From: Selaginella tamariscina
Lineage: Eukaryota; Streptophyta; Lycopodiopsida; Selaginellales; Selaginellaceae
Length of the DNA: 64,000 nt
Assembly: GCA_003024785.1 (NCBI GenBank)
Contig: PUQB01000070.1
Location: forward strand, 230,001-294,000
Direction of reading: 5' to 3'
In this document: positions 22,684 to 35,697 of the stretch, in pieces
Layout: each line of letters begins with the position of its first letter
How positions within the stretch are numbered: position 1 is the stretch's first letter
The notes under the pieces: model-generated
Told to the model about the DNA's origin: nothing
Seen by the model: only the letters and a program-made list of their open reading frames with translations
The model's database searches: none
Made by a program: the position numbers and the translations under genes

Positions 22684-25600
22684 ATGTCGGGCGGCTTCTT
22701 CAGTCCTCTCTCGGCTCAGGGAGCAGGACACGCGATCTCTAATAAGGCTCTGATCTGGAAGTACATTAAGAATCTATTATCAGTTTTTTCATTTCGTGCA
22801 TACATATAAATTGTAGTGTATTGTGTACTATGTGAACCAAATTCATTTGTTCTTATATATGATATATAAATGATTCGCTCGTCTTCTTGTGTATGTATAT
22901 ATATATGAGATGTGAACGACGTGAATCATTTGGTAAATTCGTTTTAAATGCAGATTTCTGGGAGCTGTCAAGCAGTACTTGTGCGTGTCTCTCTTGAGAA
23001 ACAGCGCTATACCCACGATGAACATCTTCCAGCTCTCATGCTCATTTCATGAGCCTCCTCTCGAGGTTCAGGGCAGGACTTAAAGCGGAGATCGGCGTGT
23101 TCTTTCCCATGATCGTCTTAAGAGTGCTTGAGAATGTTACACAGCCGAATTATCAACAGAAGATCATCGTTATACGCTTCCTCGACAAGCTCTGTGTTGA
23201 CCCGCAGATCCTCGTTGATATATTTGTCAACTATGACTGTGATATGGATTCCTCGAGAGGTAATACTTCTTATATATATACTTTTTTGGTCTGTAATATA
23301 CTAATATAATATATGTGTGTATGTGTGTGTGTGTGTAAATCGTGTGTATAGATGTGCTATATATTCATGTACTATTCTAGCTTCACACCTTTTCCATCTC
23401 TCTCTCTATATATATCCATTGTAGTACTCCATCGTGTTTGTTTTAAGTGGTATACTTATATTTTGTTTTCTAATGGGAGTTTATATAATGATATATGTAT
23501 AATAGTATATAGTAGATGCTTTGTGTATGATATAATTAATGTCTATGTATCCTTAATTTATAATCAATCAAGTTTCTCTAGAAATGTGCATACTCTAGAG
23601 AGTTTGATATATGTTGTGTGATCTCTGCGCGTGTGTGTGTGTGTTTATTGAAGATATTTGATATATTACTTACGCTGAATGAGCAAGTTAATGTATATTG
23701 ACTATATACATACAGACTTGTTGATTGTAAACATGTTAGACATGTATAATATAGTGTCTGCTCACAATTATGATATTCATATAGAACAGATATACATATA
23801 TTTATATATGTAAGATCACATGACACATGTCATTGTATGATTACGTATGTAATGGCTTATGTGGCATACTTGACTACTTTTAAGTTATAACCATGTAGTG
23901 ACTTAATGCAGGCTTGTAAATGGGCTTCTTAAAACAGCACAAGGTGTACCTCCTGGTGCAGAGACAATTTAACTCCTATTCAAGACGCTGCAATGCAGCT
24001 TGCAGCTATGAAATGTCTCGTGGGTGTTCTACGTTCCATGGAGATTGGGCCAACAGGCAACTTAGACTATCAGATACGCCGTATACAAGAAATGGTATGC
24101 GTGCGTGCGTGCGCGTGCTTGTGTCTATGTGTATATATGGAATTATCTTCTCACCATGTGTAAATTGTACAGAATACTAAAATTACATTAATGCATACAC
24201 AGTTACCAATATACATACCGTATATAAGTAATAATTGCATCTATAATCTGCTGGGTTGTCCAGTCCATTATTAAAATTTAATATGCCTACGAATATATGA
24301 TTATGTTGTCTTATACGGTATGCGCAGTATACGAGAAGATGGTATATTTCTTACATCCATACACACACACGAAATATACAGACACTTATGTCTCTCTCAT
24401 AATGCCATAGAGATAAATATTTGTATGTATACCAAACTTCATATCTACGTACTTGTACCTATTCCTTTATATATGTTTGTGCACACATAATGCATATGAA
24501 GAGTAATATGGAACATATTGAGAACGGTAGTGAGTCTGTAAAGTTGTACATGTTCTTTGTACGCACAAGTACATGTTTACACACTAACATCATAAACCTA
24601 TATACACACAAGTCCTTACTAATGCTGTATATGGTATATCACTGTTTAACCGAAAACCGAGCAAGGGTATCCAGTTTTTGATCAATGCAAAAAAGATTGG
24701 TGATTCACCAAAGGATATAGCAACGTTTTTGTTAAGCTCATCTGGTCTCGATAAGACAATGATTGGAGATTATTTGGGTGAGAACGACGATTTACCTCTT
24801 AAAGTCATGCACGCTTATGTGGATTCATTCAACTTTCAAGGCATGGAGTTCGATGAGGTAATTAATCATTTAATGATATGTGTGGGTCTATCTATGTATC
24901 ATATTATCATATATTTATTTGTGTTGACCTAATCAAGCAAATCAGGCCTTCAAGGCTTCAGATTGCCCGGTGAAGCACAAAAGATCGATCGTATAATGGA
25001 GAAGTTTGCAGAGCGTTACTGCAAATGCAATCCTAAAGCGTTTACGAGTGCAGATACTGCTTACGTACTGGCATATTCTGTCATAATGCTGAATACTGAT
25101 GCACACAACCCCATGGTGAAAGCTAAGGTATCACATACATATATTAATAAATTATATATACTTAGGCATTTAAATAATTATATAAATAACTGTATTAACT
25201 TAATAACTTTACGTTTTATTACCTAGATGACGAAAGCAGAATTTATAAAAAACAACAGAGGTATTGATGATGCAAATGACTTACCAGAGGAGTTTATGAG
25301 CGCCTTATACGACCGTATAGTGAAGACCGAGATCAAAATGAAGGTACATACTACAGAACGAACAAATATGCAAACGCTCAGGCATTTACGTATACATAAA
25401 ACACATTTATCTATATATATAGCAGACATGCATATACATAATTACACACATTTATGGCTGTTCTAGATGTACAACTTCGATGTGCATTATACTATAAACG
25501 TATGTGTGTTGTTTTTGTGAAATGCAATAATACTGATTGTTAACAGGCTGATAATCTGGCACCTGCAAACAAGCCTACGAATCGTATGTTGGGCATTGAG

Positions 25601-25911
25601 AATATCCTCAACATTGTTATACGTAGATCGAAAGAAGACCATTTGATAAGAGTGAGGACGAAGTTATTACACTTCAATGTCTAGAGGGTTTCGGGCACGC
25701 AATACACGTGACCTCCGTCGTGTCTATGCGGACAGAGCGGGATGCTTTCGTAATTTCACTTGCAAAGTTCACCTCTCTTCACTCTCCTGCAGATCCTCTT
25801 CAGTTAACATTTTCTACGTGACGGACGTTAGCGGCAATAACGTGGATGAGAAATTGGTGGAGGCACATGAACTTCTCAAAGTCACGCATGAGAATATTCA
25901 TCCTTAAACAG
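22684..25911 (+). pseudogene. BIG-type ARF-GEF: HUS and Sec7 domain exons
   Basis: Plant BIG-class GEF that activates ARF GTPases in trans-Golgi trafficking. The ATG at 22684 starts a short exon (MSGGFFSPLSAQG) unlike the BIG N-terminus; the DCB domain is absent. Exon 22954-23262 is the HUS region (FLGAVKQYLCVSLLRNSA, then after a one-base shift [20 protein letters not shown]). Exon 23912-24091 gives RLVNGLLKTAQGVPPGAET with a break. Sec7 exons: about 24630-24857 (GISLFNRKPSKGI, MIGDYLGEND), 24948-25126 ([20 protein letters not shown] with the catalytic glutamate in LPGE, and NTDAHNP), 25227-25342 (MTKAEFIKNNRGIDDANDLP). The core catalytic motifs are intact. Exon 25547-25911 has NRMLGIENILN, a stop at 25683, then CLEGFRHAIHVTSVVSMRTE in another frame. 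Split and frameshifted; a full GEF is not encoded here. Confidence 0.8.
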
Positions 25912-28900
25912 GTTCTCACTCAGTAATTTCTTTAATTATACATTAAGCCTTCTGAAGTCGTATAGTTGACGACACATACGGAGATGCTCCTGGAATATGC
26001 CCCATTTTTCTACATGTTTATCTTCCCCTCTTTAGTGTTTTCTATTTTATTTTCTTCCTTTTTTTCTTGTACATATTGTTAGTTTAAAGACATACGGGGG
26101 GAGGCTATAGATGCTCTTTTCCCGTTTTAAGGTTTTATGTTTGCCAAAACAAAGTGCTATTCTTAGGGTGTATTCATATTACAGAATATGTCGCATATAT
26201 GTACACCTGTGTATGTACACACATATATCGTGTCCATACATGTGTATACATTGTCTATAGTCTACATGATGTCTGTATACTTACATGTTAATAGACCCGT
26301 ACACACAGATGCAGATATTAAGAATAAGTATATTAGAAAATTATATATAGCGAATGAGTTCTGGTAATTATACATATATAGAATAAGATGAGTGTTCATT
26401 TTTGTTTAAAACAATGATATTTTATTGTTTAAACTTAGTGAAATGACATGAAATATATGCATATATGAGAGATCTTGAGGCATGGTGCAAGGTCTTTAGG
26501 CGTATGGAATATGTAGGCATATCTACAATCTCATCAATCATATCATTATCTGTACCTTAAAAAAGAAAACTCGTTTTATATATTTAAAATATTTTAATAA
26601 ATCTTATGTACGTGCTGGTGTGCGGGTGTATATAAGAAGTATACTCACACTCGCACGCACGCACATGCATAGGATAAAATTGTAGTCTCTGTGCATTATA
26701 TTCACTGCTTAGAGTTTGATAACCTTTTGAGTTTGCACGCTAACAATTTTGGTGCGGTGAGCGTGGAAGCTCCACCAGCCATATGTCGGTATCCTGTGTT
26801 TTCTGTTGGTAGTGATGCTCGTGTCTTTTTGGAAGAGTATGAGGTAGCTGTCTTGAAGAAACACCAAGTAACCCTAAGAAACATGCACTAAAGATAATAT
26901 TTATTTATTCATGTGCACACATATGCCATCCACATGTATATTATGTGTCTAATGTAGTGATTATGTATTATATATAATGATTTTAAACGTTATTCAAAAA
27001 TATAAAATAGCCTTTTTTAAAAAGATTGCTATTTATCTAGAAAGCTGTCCTAATAATATTTTGAAAGCTTTTAAATAAGATAAATATTGAATTAGTACTG
27101 AATTGTATCTTATAATATAATATTGTTGAAGCTATTGAATCATTTTATGTTGCACCAATAGGTTTTGCGTATTTTACGTATACAATATATTGTATTATAC
27201 ATGCATGGGTACATTTTGAGAAAAGGTATGCTGAAAAAGGGCAGCCCTTATCACCTAGATGGCAATCATTCACCCTAAAAAATTATTCACCATTTAAATG
27301 TACCTGGGAAGAATATTCTTACTTAATTTATTTGGAATATACCATACACAATAGTCATGAGTTTTACAAATTGACATATTCAATAATGAAAGTAAATTAG
27401 GCTTTTCGTAATTTATTTTTACGAAGTTTTTTTTATCCCATTGTCAGTACATTTATGGATTTGTATTTTTAATTTTTAATTATTTCCATTTGTTAAACTG
27501 AGTTGAACACTTCTTACAAGTTTATTCTTGATTTAAAATTTAATGTGCATATGAATATATTCACGATAATTTATTTCAAGATTAACTTGATTTGATAAAT
27601 TAGAGGTGTTATTCTATATCTAATGTTTTTATCATGTCGAGAAGTTATTAAAAAAGTTATTAGTTAAAATGTAAAAATAAGTGAATAAGTTCATTAAACT
27701 AGTTATCATTAAGAGTTGAACCATCATTTATAAAGATATTCGTAGCATGTTCATTATAAATCATTTTTTTAAATATATTTGGGTGTCGGACATACATTTG
27801 GACACAATATCAATTATTATTGCTTTCATCTTATAAAAAACAACCATATCGACTCATTGATTTAAATAATGATTATGAACACCGATGTGCATAGTTGTTA
27901 TGTCAATATTACTATTTATTGACTTGAAATAATATTACTTCATCGAAACAAATTAAAACACTTTTGCAAAAACAACATATTAAACCATGAACAAGTTGTT
28001 TAGCATATGACCATTTCCTAGTTACACCTTCAAATTTAGTATCATTCATTCTTCTTTTTGAGTTACAAATTGGATTTGAACATTAAAAGTGTCTAATGCA
28101 TTTTGATACCAAGCATGTCCAGAAGAAGATTTGTAATAAGTAAGTGAGTTTTACTTAGAACTGAGTTGTTTGTGTTCTGTTTGTACTGAGGTTTTTAATA
28201 AGTCAGATGATAACATTTATCTTGATAATTTTATTACCAATGACATTTTTCACAAAGCTCTTCTTGACTCTTACTTGAAAATTAATATTAAAAACTATAA
28301 GGTTCAATATGTTACATATATACCTTCCACTTACAACAACAATATTGTTTTATTCTCCCGCCACTTAAAAGATTACAATTCTACTTACTAAAGAATAAAA
28401 ATGTGTCTTGATGTTCATAACTAGTGTCGTAAGGTCCCACACATTACCTTCATGGTCAATTATAACATTCAGATTCACATATTGAATATGACTTTTAAAA
28501 TAATTAAAAATGATAAATTTTATTAAAATTATTCCACATCTTAAAAAAATCTTCTACAAAAGAAATCCTCATTAAGCCGAGGAGTTTGAAAGGGGAGGAG
28601 TATTATTTCCAATTATAGATCGTGAAACTAACCATTATAAAAGAAAATTCTAAACCATACTATTTAATTGATTTATATATAGCAAGCCAGTTGGTTGACA
28701 ATAATAAATTGTTACTATCTTTGTTCTATTGTTTATTATAATAAATAATAATAATAACGGTTAATTTAAAGTGTAAGATACTTAATTAAATTTTTTGTAA
28801 TTTATAGTTATAAATAATTTTATTAATTTAATAAATGTAGAGAGCCAAACTAAAACTTTAAAAATGAAATCGGAAAAATGTATTCAAGCAATTATAAAAA

Positions 28901-29860
28901 TGTGACTATATATTTTTTATTTAACAATTATTTTATTTCACAAAGTTAAGATAATGTAAATTTATTATTTAACAATTGGCAATAAGAAGTTGAATATACA
29001 TTTATATATTTGTTAAAAAAATATGTTGCAATAATATTTTAAATAACTAAAATATATTATTTAATAATGTCGCAACTAATAAATAGTTTTTTAGAAAATA
29101 TATAAAGAATGGGTTTTTATAGTAAATCAAGGCAATAAATGATGATTAAAACTTTATGTGCATTCGCCAATAGAATATTCCTATTGGCAAGTTCAAGACG
29201 TGACAGGTTATAAAATTGACATCAACACCCTCAGAACCCTCAAAGGATGACACATGTTCCGACATGCAAGGCCTATATAAAGGGGAATGTGCTAGCCTCA
29301 TGTGTTTTTATTTTAATTTGTTTTTTTTTTTAATTTTTAGTTTTAATTTGTGATTTCATTTTCTAAACCACATTTACTTTGTGAGATTCAATTTATCTAT
29401 TATAGTGTTCACAAGAGGTTAGTTGGTGAACCTTTATACGTTTCTAGTTTTTTATTATAATATATGATTCACTAGGGTTTACTGACAAACCCCTCTTGTT
29501 ACCTAATTTTAATTTATATTTCCTTTCATGTGAGTATGTAGTATCATATGAGGTTTGTTGGTGAACTTCTATATATTTATGTTTTATTTAGTTTTTGTGT
29601 TATATTTCTAACTTTAAATTGTATTATGTTTTAAATAAGCTATATTTTATTTGTTTAACGCTGAAAGGAGCATTCCCATGAAATTAGTTAGTCTTTTAGA
29701 ATAGCTTCCCAGCCCCACACACACATGTATAAGTATATATTGCAAGTATAAATATATTAAAGTTCTTCATATATTGTTTCGTCTATATTACATGAAAACA
29801 TGTCTTAGGTTATGCTAAGTCTCACTAAAGACTATGGAAATTATTTGTAAGAAGCATACG
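25912..29860. other. Four-kilobase AT-rich insertion between BIG exons
   Basis: A far longer gap than other introns here. Mostly AT-rich with stops in all frames. A frame at 26691-26891 (66 codons, containing NNFGAVSVEAPPAICRYPVF) has more balanced composition and might be a stray exon, family unknown. TATATAAAGG at 29273 precedes two direct repeats around GTTGGTGAAC (29419 and 29554), which could be part of an old LTR. No other gene is supported. Confidence 0.4.
26691..26891 (+). other. Possible stray exon or short ORF, family unknown
   Basis: 66-codon open frame, less AT-biased than its surroundings, containing SVEAPPAICRYPVFSVGSDA. Its antisense frame is also open for 60 codons. No domain recognised; it could be chance. 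Confidence 0.2.
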
Positions 29861-29865
29861 TACTT

Positions 29866-30407
29866 ACATGCATTTCGAGGTTCGATCAACTTCAGCTGAT
29901 TGGTGAGGGAGCACTCCCAGATGCCACCTTCTTCTCCAATGATCCTGAGAAGTCGAAGCTTTCTAATCAACCCAAGAAGAAAGCTTGCACTTTGCTGCTT
30001 CGGCTGCTCGACGAGGATCATATGACAGGTGTGTGGTCTATGTGTGTGTCTGTATGTTTTACACATGAAAATCCAGAAACACACATATATAGTGTTTAAC
30101 ATTTGTAGATCTGCTACAATCAGTGTATAACACACACACACACACTAACTGTGCAGCACTGGTCAAAGGACGATAACAATACCAGGTGCAACCCCAGAGC
30201 AGATGAGTGCACTTGTATCAAACCTTGGTGTCTTACTGGGTCAGATTGATACGTTCGAAGTTAACAAGATATTCACACGAAGCCAAGCCCTGAGCAGTGA
30301 TGCTATTGTGGACTTTGTCAAGGCGTTGTGTAAGGTTTCCATGGAAGAACTTCGTTCCCCTACTGATCCAAGAGTGTTCAGCCTTACCAAAATCGTTGAA
30401 ATATCGT
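29866..30407 (+). pseudogene. BIG-type ARF-GEF exons downstream of Sec7
   Basis: The first exon (about 29866-30028) reads LTCISRFDQLQLIGEGALPD then ATFFSNDPEKSKLSNQPKKK in a single frame, ending before GTGTGTGG. After a CA-rich intron and a GTGCAG acceptor, 30156-30407 has QMSALVSNLGVLLGQI, NKIFTRSQALSSDAIVDFVK, ALCKVSMEELRSPTDPRVFS and LTKIVEIS before a GTAAGT donor. This is the plant BIG region between Sec7 and the HDS repeats. The exon expected next (HYNMNRIRLV-like) is not downstream but at 21.13 kb on the other strand. The two exons look open; the gene as a whole is broken. Confidence 0.75.
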
Positions 30408-30614
30408 AAGTTGCGTGCGTGCGTGATATGTATGTTACAATAAGAATATGTACATTAAAACTTACGACTAGGAAATTCTTTGTGTATTTATCATCTCTTT
30501 ATAGCTTTACATGAACTTTACGTACGTACAGAAGCTATGTGTATAATTCAATTGAAATCTGTAGAGTTTTCTTAGAAGTAACTATACAAACACAATCAAA
30601 TATATATATAAGCT

Positions 30615-30648
<34 letters not shown>

Positions 30649-30714
30649 TCACTCACACACACTCACACACACCACACACATGAGAACTTAGTTCCCTTGT
30701 TATGTCTAGGGTAT
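30408..30714. other. Microsatellite-rich spacer after the BIG exon
   Basis: The intron begins GTAAGTTGCGTGCGTGCGTG; a CT run and CA run (30615-30680) follow. Nothing coding seen. Confidence 0.4.
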
Positions 30715-31200
30715 TCATGGCACTCGTAGGCGGGCTTCCAAAACCACAAAGGCAGTTTCGTAATAGCAAGCGTCCTTGTTTAAGGTAAGCCCTCACAAAC
30801 TCAGGTGCTGTAGGCTCAGGTGCGAAAAACCACTTAGAAGTAAAATTAGATTACATTGGTGTTAGGAGACTTATGTATAGGATATTCACTTCCAGTGGCA
30901 CTGGTAGGAGCTCTTCCAAAGCCGCTTACTCGTAATAGCAGTCATGCATGAATCATCCTCGTGTTTAAGGTAAGGCCTTATAAACTTCGGTATTGCATGT
31001 GGCATAACCAAACGTAGTCTAATCGGTACCAAACCACTCTCTAAATCTGTCTTAAAATCATTATCCGATTCCCAATCAGGGAGAGTGAGATTAGCACTCG
31101 TTCTCGTATAGAAATACTTCTTCTTGTTGTTGAATATATTTGTTGCATGCAAATGAAAGTGTTCTGCCTTAGCTGTTCCAAGCTCTATGTACAGTTAGCT
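30715..31200 (-). pseudogene. Partial gene of unrecognised family, copy 2
   Basis: Minus-strand counterpart of 15.3-15.6 kb: MHATNIFNNKKKYFY, LPDWESDNDFKTDLE, MPHAIPKFIRPYLKHEDD and AITSKRLW in a frame from 31152 to 30886. An internal change replaces the VRLEAGG part. It continues to about 30700, where a second, more decayed repeat of the last part (GGGCTTCCAAAACCACAAAGG, 30731-30790) follows. Family unknown. Confidence 0.45.
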
Positions 31201-31690
31201 CAAACTGGTCTATCCTTCCAGTAACCTGTACACATACACGTTATATATACACATACACACATACGTACGTACACACATACATACTAACGTACCTGAAGGG
31301 CCAGGTCTGGGAGGTGACACTCAACGAGTAAACGATATCATATAGAGATTTCGAAGATATTCGCACCTCGGACGGTAGTCATCCCGTGGATGAGCATGAG
31401 CACCCAAACAAGTGCAGTAATAGTTACTGTTAGAGCGGATATTGATAGAAGCACAGCACTACAAAGATTGGCCATATCTCAAACCTTAGGTGAGTGTTAT
31501 AAGGTGCTCCTTTAAATGGTTGTACGTTCACCCTTTCCATTAAATGTGTGTGTGTGTTGTGTGTGTGTTTGTGTGATATGGTTGTACGTTCGTTCACCCT
31601 TTTTCGACTTGGGTGCCATAAATGTATGTGTAAATATATTAGGTATATGTTTAATGCTAGTAAAACATTCTAATTCTTTTCATAAATGTA
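30872..31690. repeat. Duplicated block C, inverted copy
   Basis: Reverse complement of 14655-15640, flanked by sequences in direct orientation relative to the left copy (30838 and 31740 onward), showing a local inversion of about 0.9 kb. Confidence 0.65.
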
Positions 31691-32100
31691 TGTGGAAAAA
31701 TAAACCCTAAACCCTCATTTTCTGCATGCATACAAATTTATTTAGCTTATTTAATTTATAATTTATACACATATATGCCGACGATGTGTATGAAAAACTT
31801 AGTGAATGTGTGCGTGTGTATATGCATGTACATGTATATACAACAACTTACATTCAAAAACTATTATTATGTACCTTACCTAAGGACGGAATATAATTAA
31901 CCGTCAGAGCAACAGCAAACCGAGGACGGAGCCCCATCAACTAACACTTGAACAAGGGATGCACTGCTGACATCCATTCAGCTCAGTAATTGCTGCAAGT
32001 ATACGCATAGAGAGATATATGCATATGAGCACTGCACACATACATATACACGAGCGCGAGCACAAACAGATATATGTATTGCGTACCATCGACTGCTGCG
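31201..32100. other. Spacer between partial genes
   Basis: Contains the remainder of block C (exon-like stretch mirrored from 15.0-15.2 kb at 31290-31480), a GT run near 31545-31576, and the start of direct block D (31740). No separate gene. Confidence 0.4.
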
Positions 32101-33260
32101 TCGAATGTTTGTTCAGATAGCAAAGGCGACAGAAGCGTGGACAAGTGGATGTAAAAGCCAGGACATTCGCGGGAATCCCGAAAATCATCTATTAGTCACT
32201 TTCATAAATAAAATGCTAGTACCATACCCGTTGCCCAATCGAATCCAAGCAGCAAATGCCTGAAGCTCCTGCAAATAGATAGGAAGTTTATAATAGAAGT
32301 GAAACATAGCATATGCCCCTAACTAAGGATATATACATCAACGAGTCAAATCAGTTCAGTACATACCATAATCAACATTTGACACACACAGTGGGCGTTT
32401 TGCACTAACCTAGCGCTTCAGAGCTTCTAAAGCAGGAGATTAACAAGGAGAAAGCTTCCTCTACAGAAACAGCTAACTCTTGGAATTGGCACCGTTGTTC
32501 GGGACGAGCTCAGAATACTTTGCATTATCCACAATTAAGATAAATCTGAGGTAATAACTCCAGAAGACTCAGGACGTTAGCCTAGTTCATGTCCTAACCA
32601 TTTGACTACGCCCCATTCTTCTGAAGGTATGTGTATTGCCAATGCAGCCATAGCTAGGCACAACTACATTCAATAAGTTATCAGCTTGTACTCAGCTATA
32701 TATAACACAACAAAGAGATATGATATATATATATATATTATAATATATATATATATATATATGATGAAGCAATAAGAAAACATTTACCTGGTGTGTAAGA
32801 ATGAAATATGCACTCACCATAAGAGAGGACTGCAGGCACCAGCTGGAAGATCTTCTCTTTGAGCCTAAAGGACTTCATTTGATATCAAATAAATCATACA
32901 CATACCTTTGTTCTTATTGTCTGTGCACAGAAATAAAAAACTTTGAAACTGCTGCTTGGATCATGGAGCAAGCTATCACAGAACTGTCATATGCTTAGTA
33001 TGTACGATAATGGGTATCTATTGAATAATGTAGAGCTCTCGCTCCATCTCTCTCTCTTACCCCCATGAGCCATCGATTTGCAGCCATATGCATTTCTTAC
33101 AACGCCTGCAGCGCCTCCTGGTGCGCTGAAATTATTCGAGCCATCGATTTGCAGCCATATGCATTTCTGCTTCGCCATGATACAGCGCCCTCCTGCAGGG
33201 CGACACGGAACTCCATCAATTCCCTTGCTCCACACCCTAGACAGTTCGTCCGTTCTTAGG
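32100..33260 (-). pseudogene. MOS14/transportin-SR-like importin beta, N-terminal exons, copy 2
   Basis: Same exons as 16.0-16.9 kb, in the same orientation. The first exon (33240-33065) reads ALYHGEAEMHMAANRWLE with FQRT after a stop, but it carries a roughly 60-base internal duplication (the segment around 33070-33095 repeats at 33140-33170). The next exon near 32990-32910 reads SLLHDPSSSFKVFYFCAQTI then RTK, better preserved than in copy 1 and close to MOS14. AVSVEEAFSLLISCFRSSEA lies at 32.4 kb and QAFAAWIRLGNG at 32.25 kb, with FGIPANVLAF at 32.17 kb. Frames are broken between segments and the C-terminal part is missing. Confidence 0.7.
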
Positions 33261-35080
33261 GTAATCGTCACGCTCACACGTGTATTTGCATTTTTCTAAA
33301 CTAAAAATTAACATAAAAGGTTGTTTTTTTATTTATTTACGATGTGAACTAGTATTTACAATTTTTTGAAGGCATAATAGTTTAATACAATTTAGAAAAG
33401 ATTTTTATGTACCATAATTTTATGTCCTTAATGTTTATAACATGATCACGTAGATATTTAATATAATGTTTTGTAGCATGGTTATAAACTAAAGATAAAA
33501 GATTATTAAAAAAAAATAATCTCGTGGTAAGTTATATTTATAAAATTATAGTTTTATGTTAAAATTTCTTTATAAATGTATTACATCCACTTTCATTAGA
33601 ATTATATTTATTTTAAATATTAGAAATCTGTTTTTTCTTAATGCAAAAATTCTAATATATATGAAAAGAACAGCATACTAATCAAAAATTATAATTTTTG
33701 CAAAATAGGATTTTTAACAAAATTGAGAAATTATACTTTTTTAAGAAATAATAAATCTTGTGAAAATTGTGTCTTACTTTGAAAAAGACTTAATTCAAAC
33801 ATTATAATTTAAATATATTAAGAAATGTTACATGCACAATAAAAAGAATGAAAATATTACTACAATTGTGTAAAATGTATTTATACACGTATATACATTC
33901 TTAAATGTATATTTACACGTGACTATAAAAACATGTATATATACTTTTGTCATAACCTTAATGTTTAATCTTCTTTCTTGCATATTAAAAATATTTATTG
34001 ATTATGTTTTACCTTTATAAAGAATTTTTTAATTTCTTATCTTTTTTCTTTATTTTACTTTATTAAAAACCTTTTTCACTTATGTTTATTAATGTTTATA
34101 TTTCTTATTTATCGTGTTCATTTCCAATTTGCTACTTTTTAATGTATTATAAGAAAATTAATATTAAATGTTAAAGAAGAATTAAATCCGCATGCAATTT
34201 TTTGTGAGCTATATATAAATGGTTGTAAATATAAATTTGATTAAAGTGAGCATAATTGTAAGTTGAAAAAAAATTAATTCCCAATAAAATAATCTTACAT
34301 TATAATATAGTTACATACATAATATTTTTAATCCTTATCACTAAAGACAAAATTATATATTTCATTTTAAGTTTTAAGATTTTTCAACTCATTATGATTA
34401 ATTATACATAATGGTATAGATAATTATATAAAATTATACAATAGTGAATATTTAACTTTAACAGTAAACGCTTTTAATGAGGGGTGATTAAAACCCTTAC
34501 TTTTATAAAAATTCAGGATTCTAACATAAATAAATAATATTTAATGTATATATGCCTTTGTAACATATATATATATATATTATAATATAATATATTATAT
34601 ATATTATATAATATATATATATATGTTTGAACTTATAAACACATGTATAAAAACAAACATAAACATATAAATGTAAAATGTTCAAATAGAATTTGTGAGT
34701 GAAAACTTGTATAGCATCTTTAAAACAATCTTAGACTATTGTTATTTCTTGTTATTGCTACTGCTACATATTATTATGTTTGCGTGTGCACTAGCGTGTG
34801 TGTGCGTGTTTTAGAAGGATAGTTCTACATATTTAGAAGGATGGGCAATACAATTAAGACAAACTAAACCTACATTAACGATACAATATTATATATTTTA
34901 AGTTCAAGTACCTTGAATATATATTATTCATCTTAGTGTACACACAACACACACACACACACACACACATGTTTATGCATATGTATTTTATTACTGTTAT
35001 TCATAATATACATTACTGGTTAAAATGAATATATGTTAAATTTATCAACGTACCTAGAAGGTTTAAAGTTCAATCAATAC
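33261..35080. other. AT-rich DNA without recognisable gene
   Basis: AT-rich with multiple stops. TA-rich palindromic stretches lie at 34566-34625, and a CA run at 34945-34970. Homologous to parts of 17-20.2 kb. Confidence 0.45.
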
Positions 35081-35081
35081 C

Positions 35082-35134
35082 TGAAACAGATGGCTTGCTA
35101 TTTTAATACGTTCTTCATCACCCCTTTCCTGCAA
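35082..35134 (-). pseudogene. Single BIG-like exon at the edge of block A
   Basis: On the minus strand, TTTTTGCAG precedes a short open exon, ERGDEERIKIASHLFQ, followed by GTATTG. It corresponds to the first part of the exon at 12957 (DRGDEERI), which there is abruptly joined to different sequence. This copy may preserve the original exon. Placement in BIG is inferred from the neighbouring exon only. Confidence 0.4.
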
Positions 35135-35697
35135 AAAGAAGACAAAAACTACGTTAGTCCATTATATAATACACACATGCACTCACGTATACACATACCA
35201 ACCAGTTACCAACCGTTAGATTTGCCTGGGATAGTCAGATCTCTGGTCAGCACTTCAATCCACCCTCACTCGCTTAATGTTCTCAAAACAATCAAAGCTC
35301 GTTAATTGTTAGCACTAAACTTAGTGTTAACAACGCCATTAGTATTAATCCAATATACATATTTACATAAATACAATAAATGTATTTATATATGATGACT
35401 AGGTTAATAAATAAATAATTTATTTATTATTTACTAAATCTAGTAAATTGATAGGTTATTTAGAATAATCGAAGTTGAATTGAATGAGATATTCATAATA
35501 TATTAAATATCTTTATTTATATAATATAAGTTAAATGATACAAAAGCATGTCTGGCTATATAGTTAAAATTAGTTAGGTAAACTTAAACTGATAAGTATT
35601 ATTACTTATGAATTCATTTAATAAGTATAAAATATATAATAAATAATTAATTTATAAAACTACGCAGTGAGAATATTCCTAAAATAATAAAAGTAAA

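Larger units (their letters stand above)
31740..35090. repeat. Duplicated block D, right copy
   Basis: Direct duplicate of 15655-20200, shorter by about 1 kb of AT-rich sequence. Contains the second MOS14-like fragment. Confidence 0.7.

Noticed and set aside
28170..28391. 73-codon frame in the BIG intron
   Set aside because: AT-rich, Asn/Tyr-heavy, no domain; probably chance.
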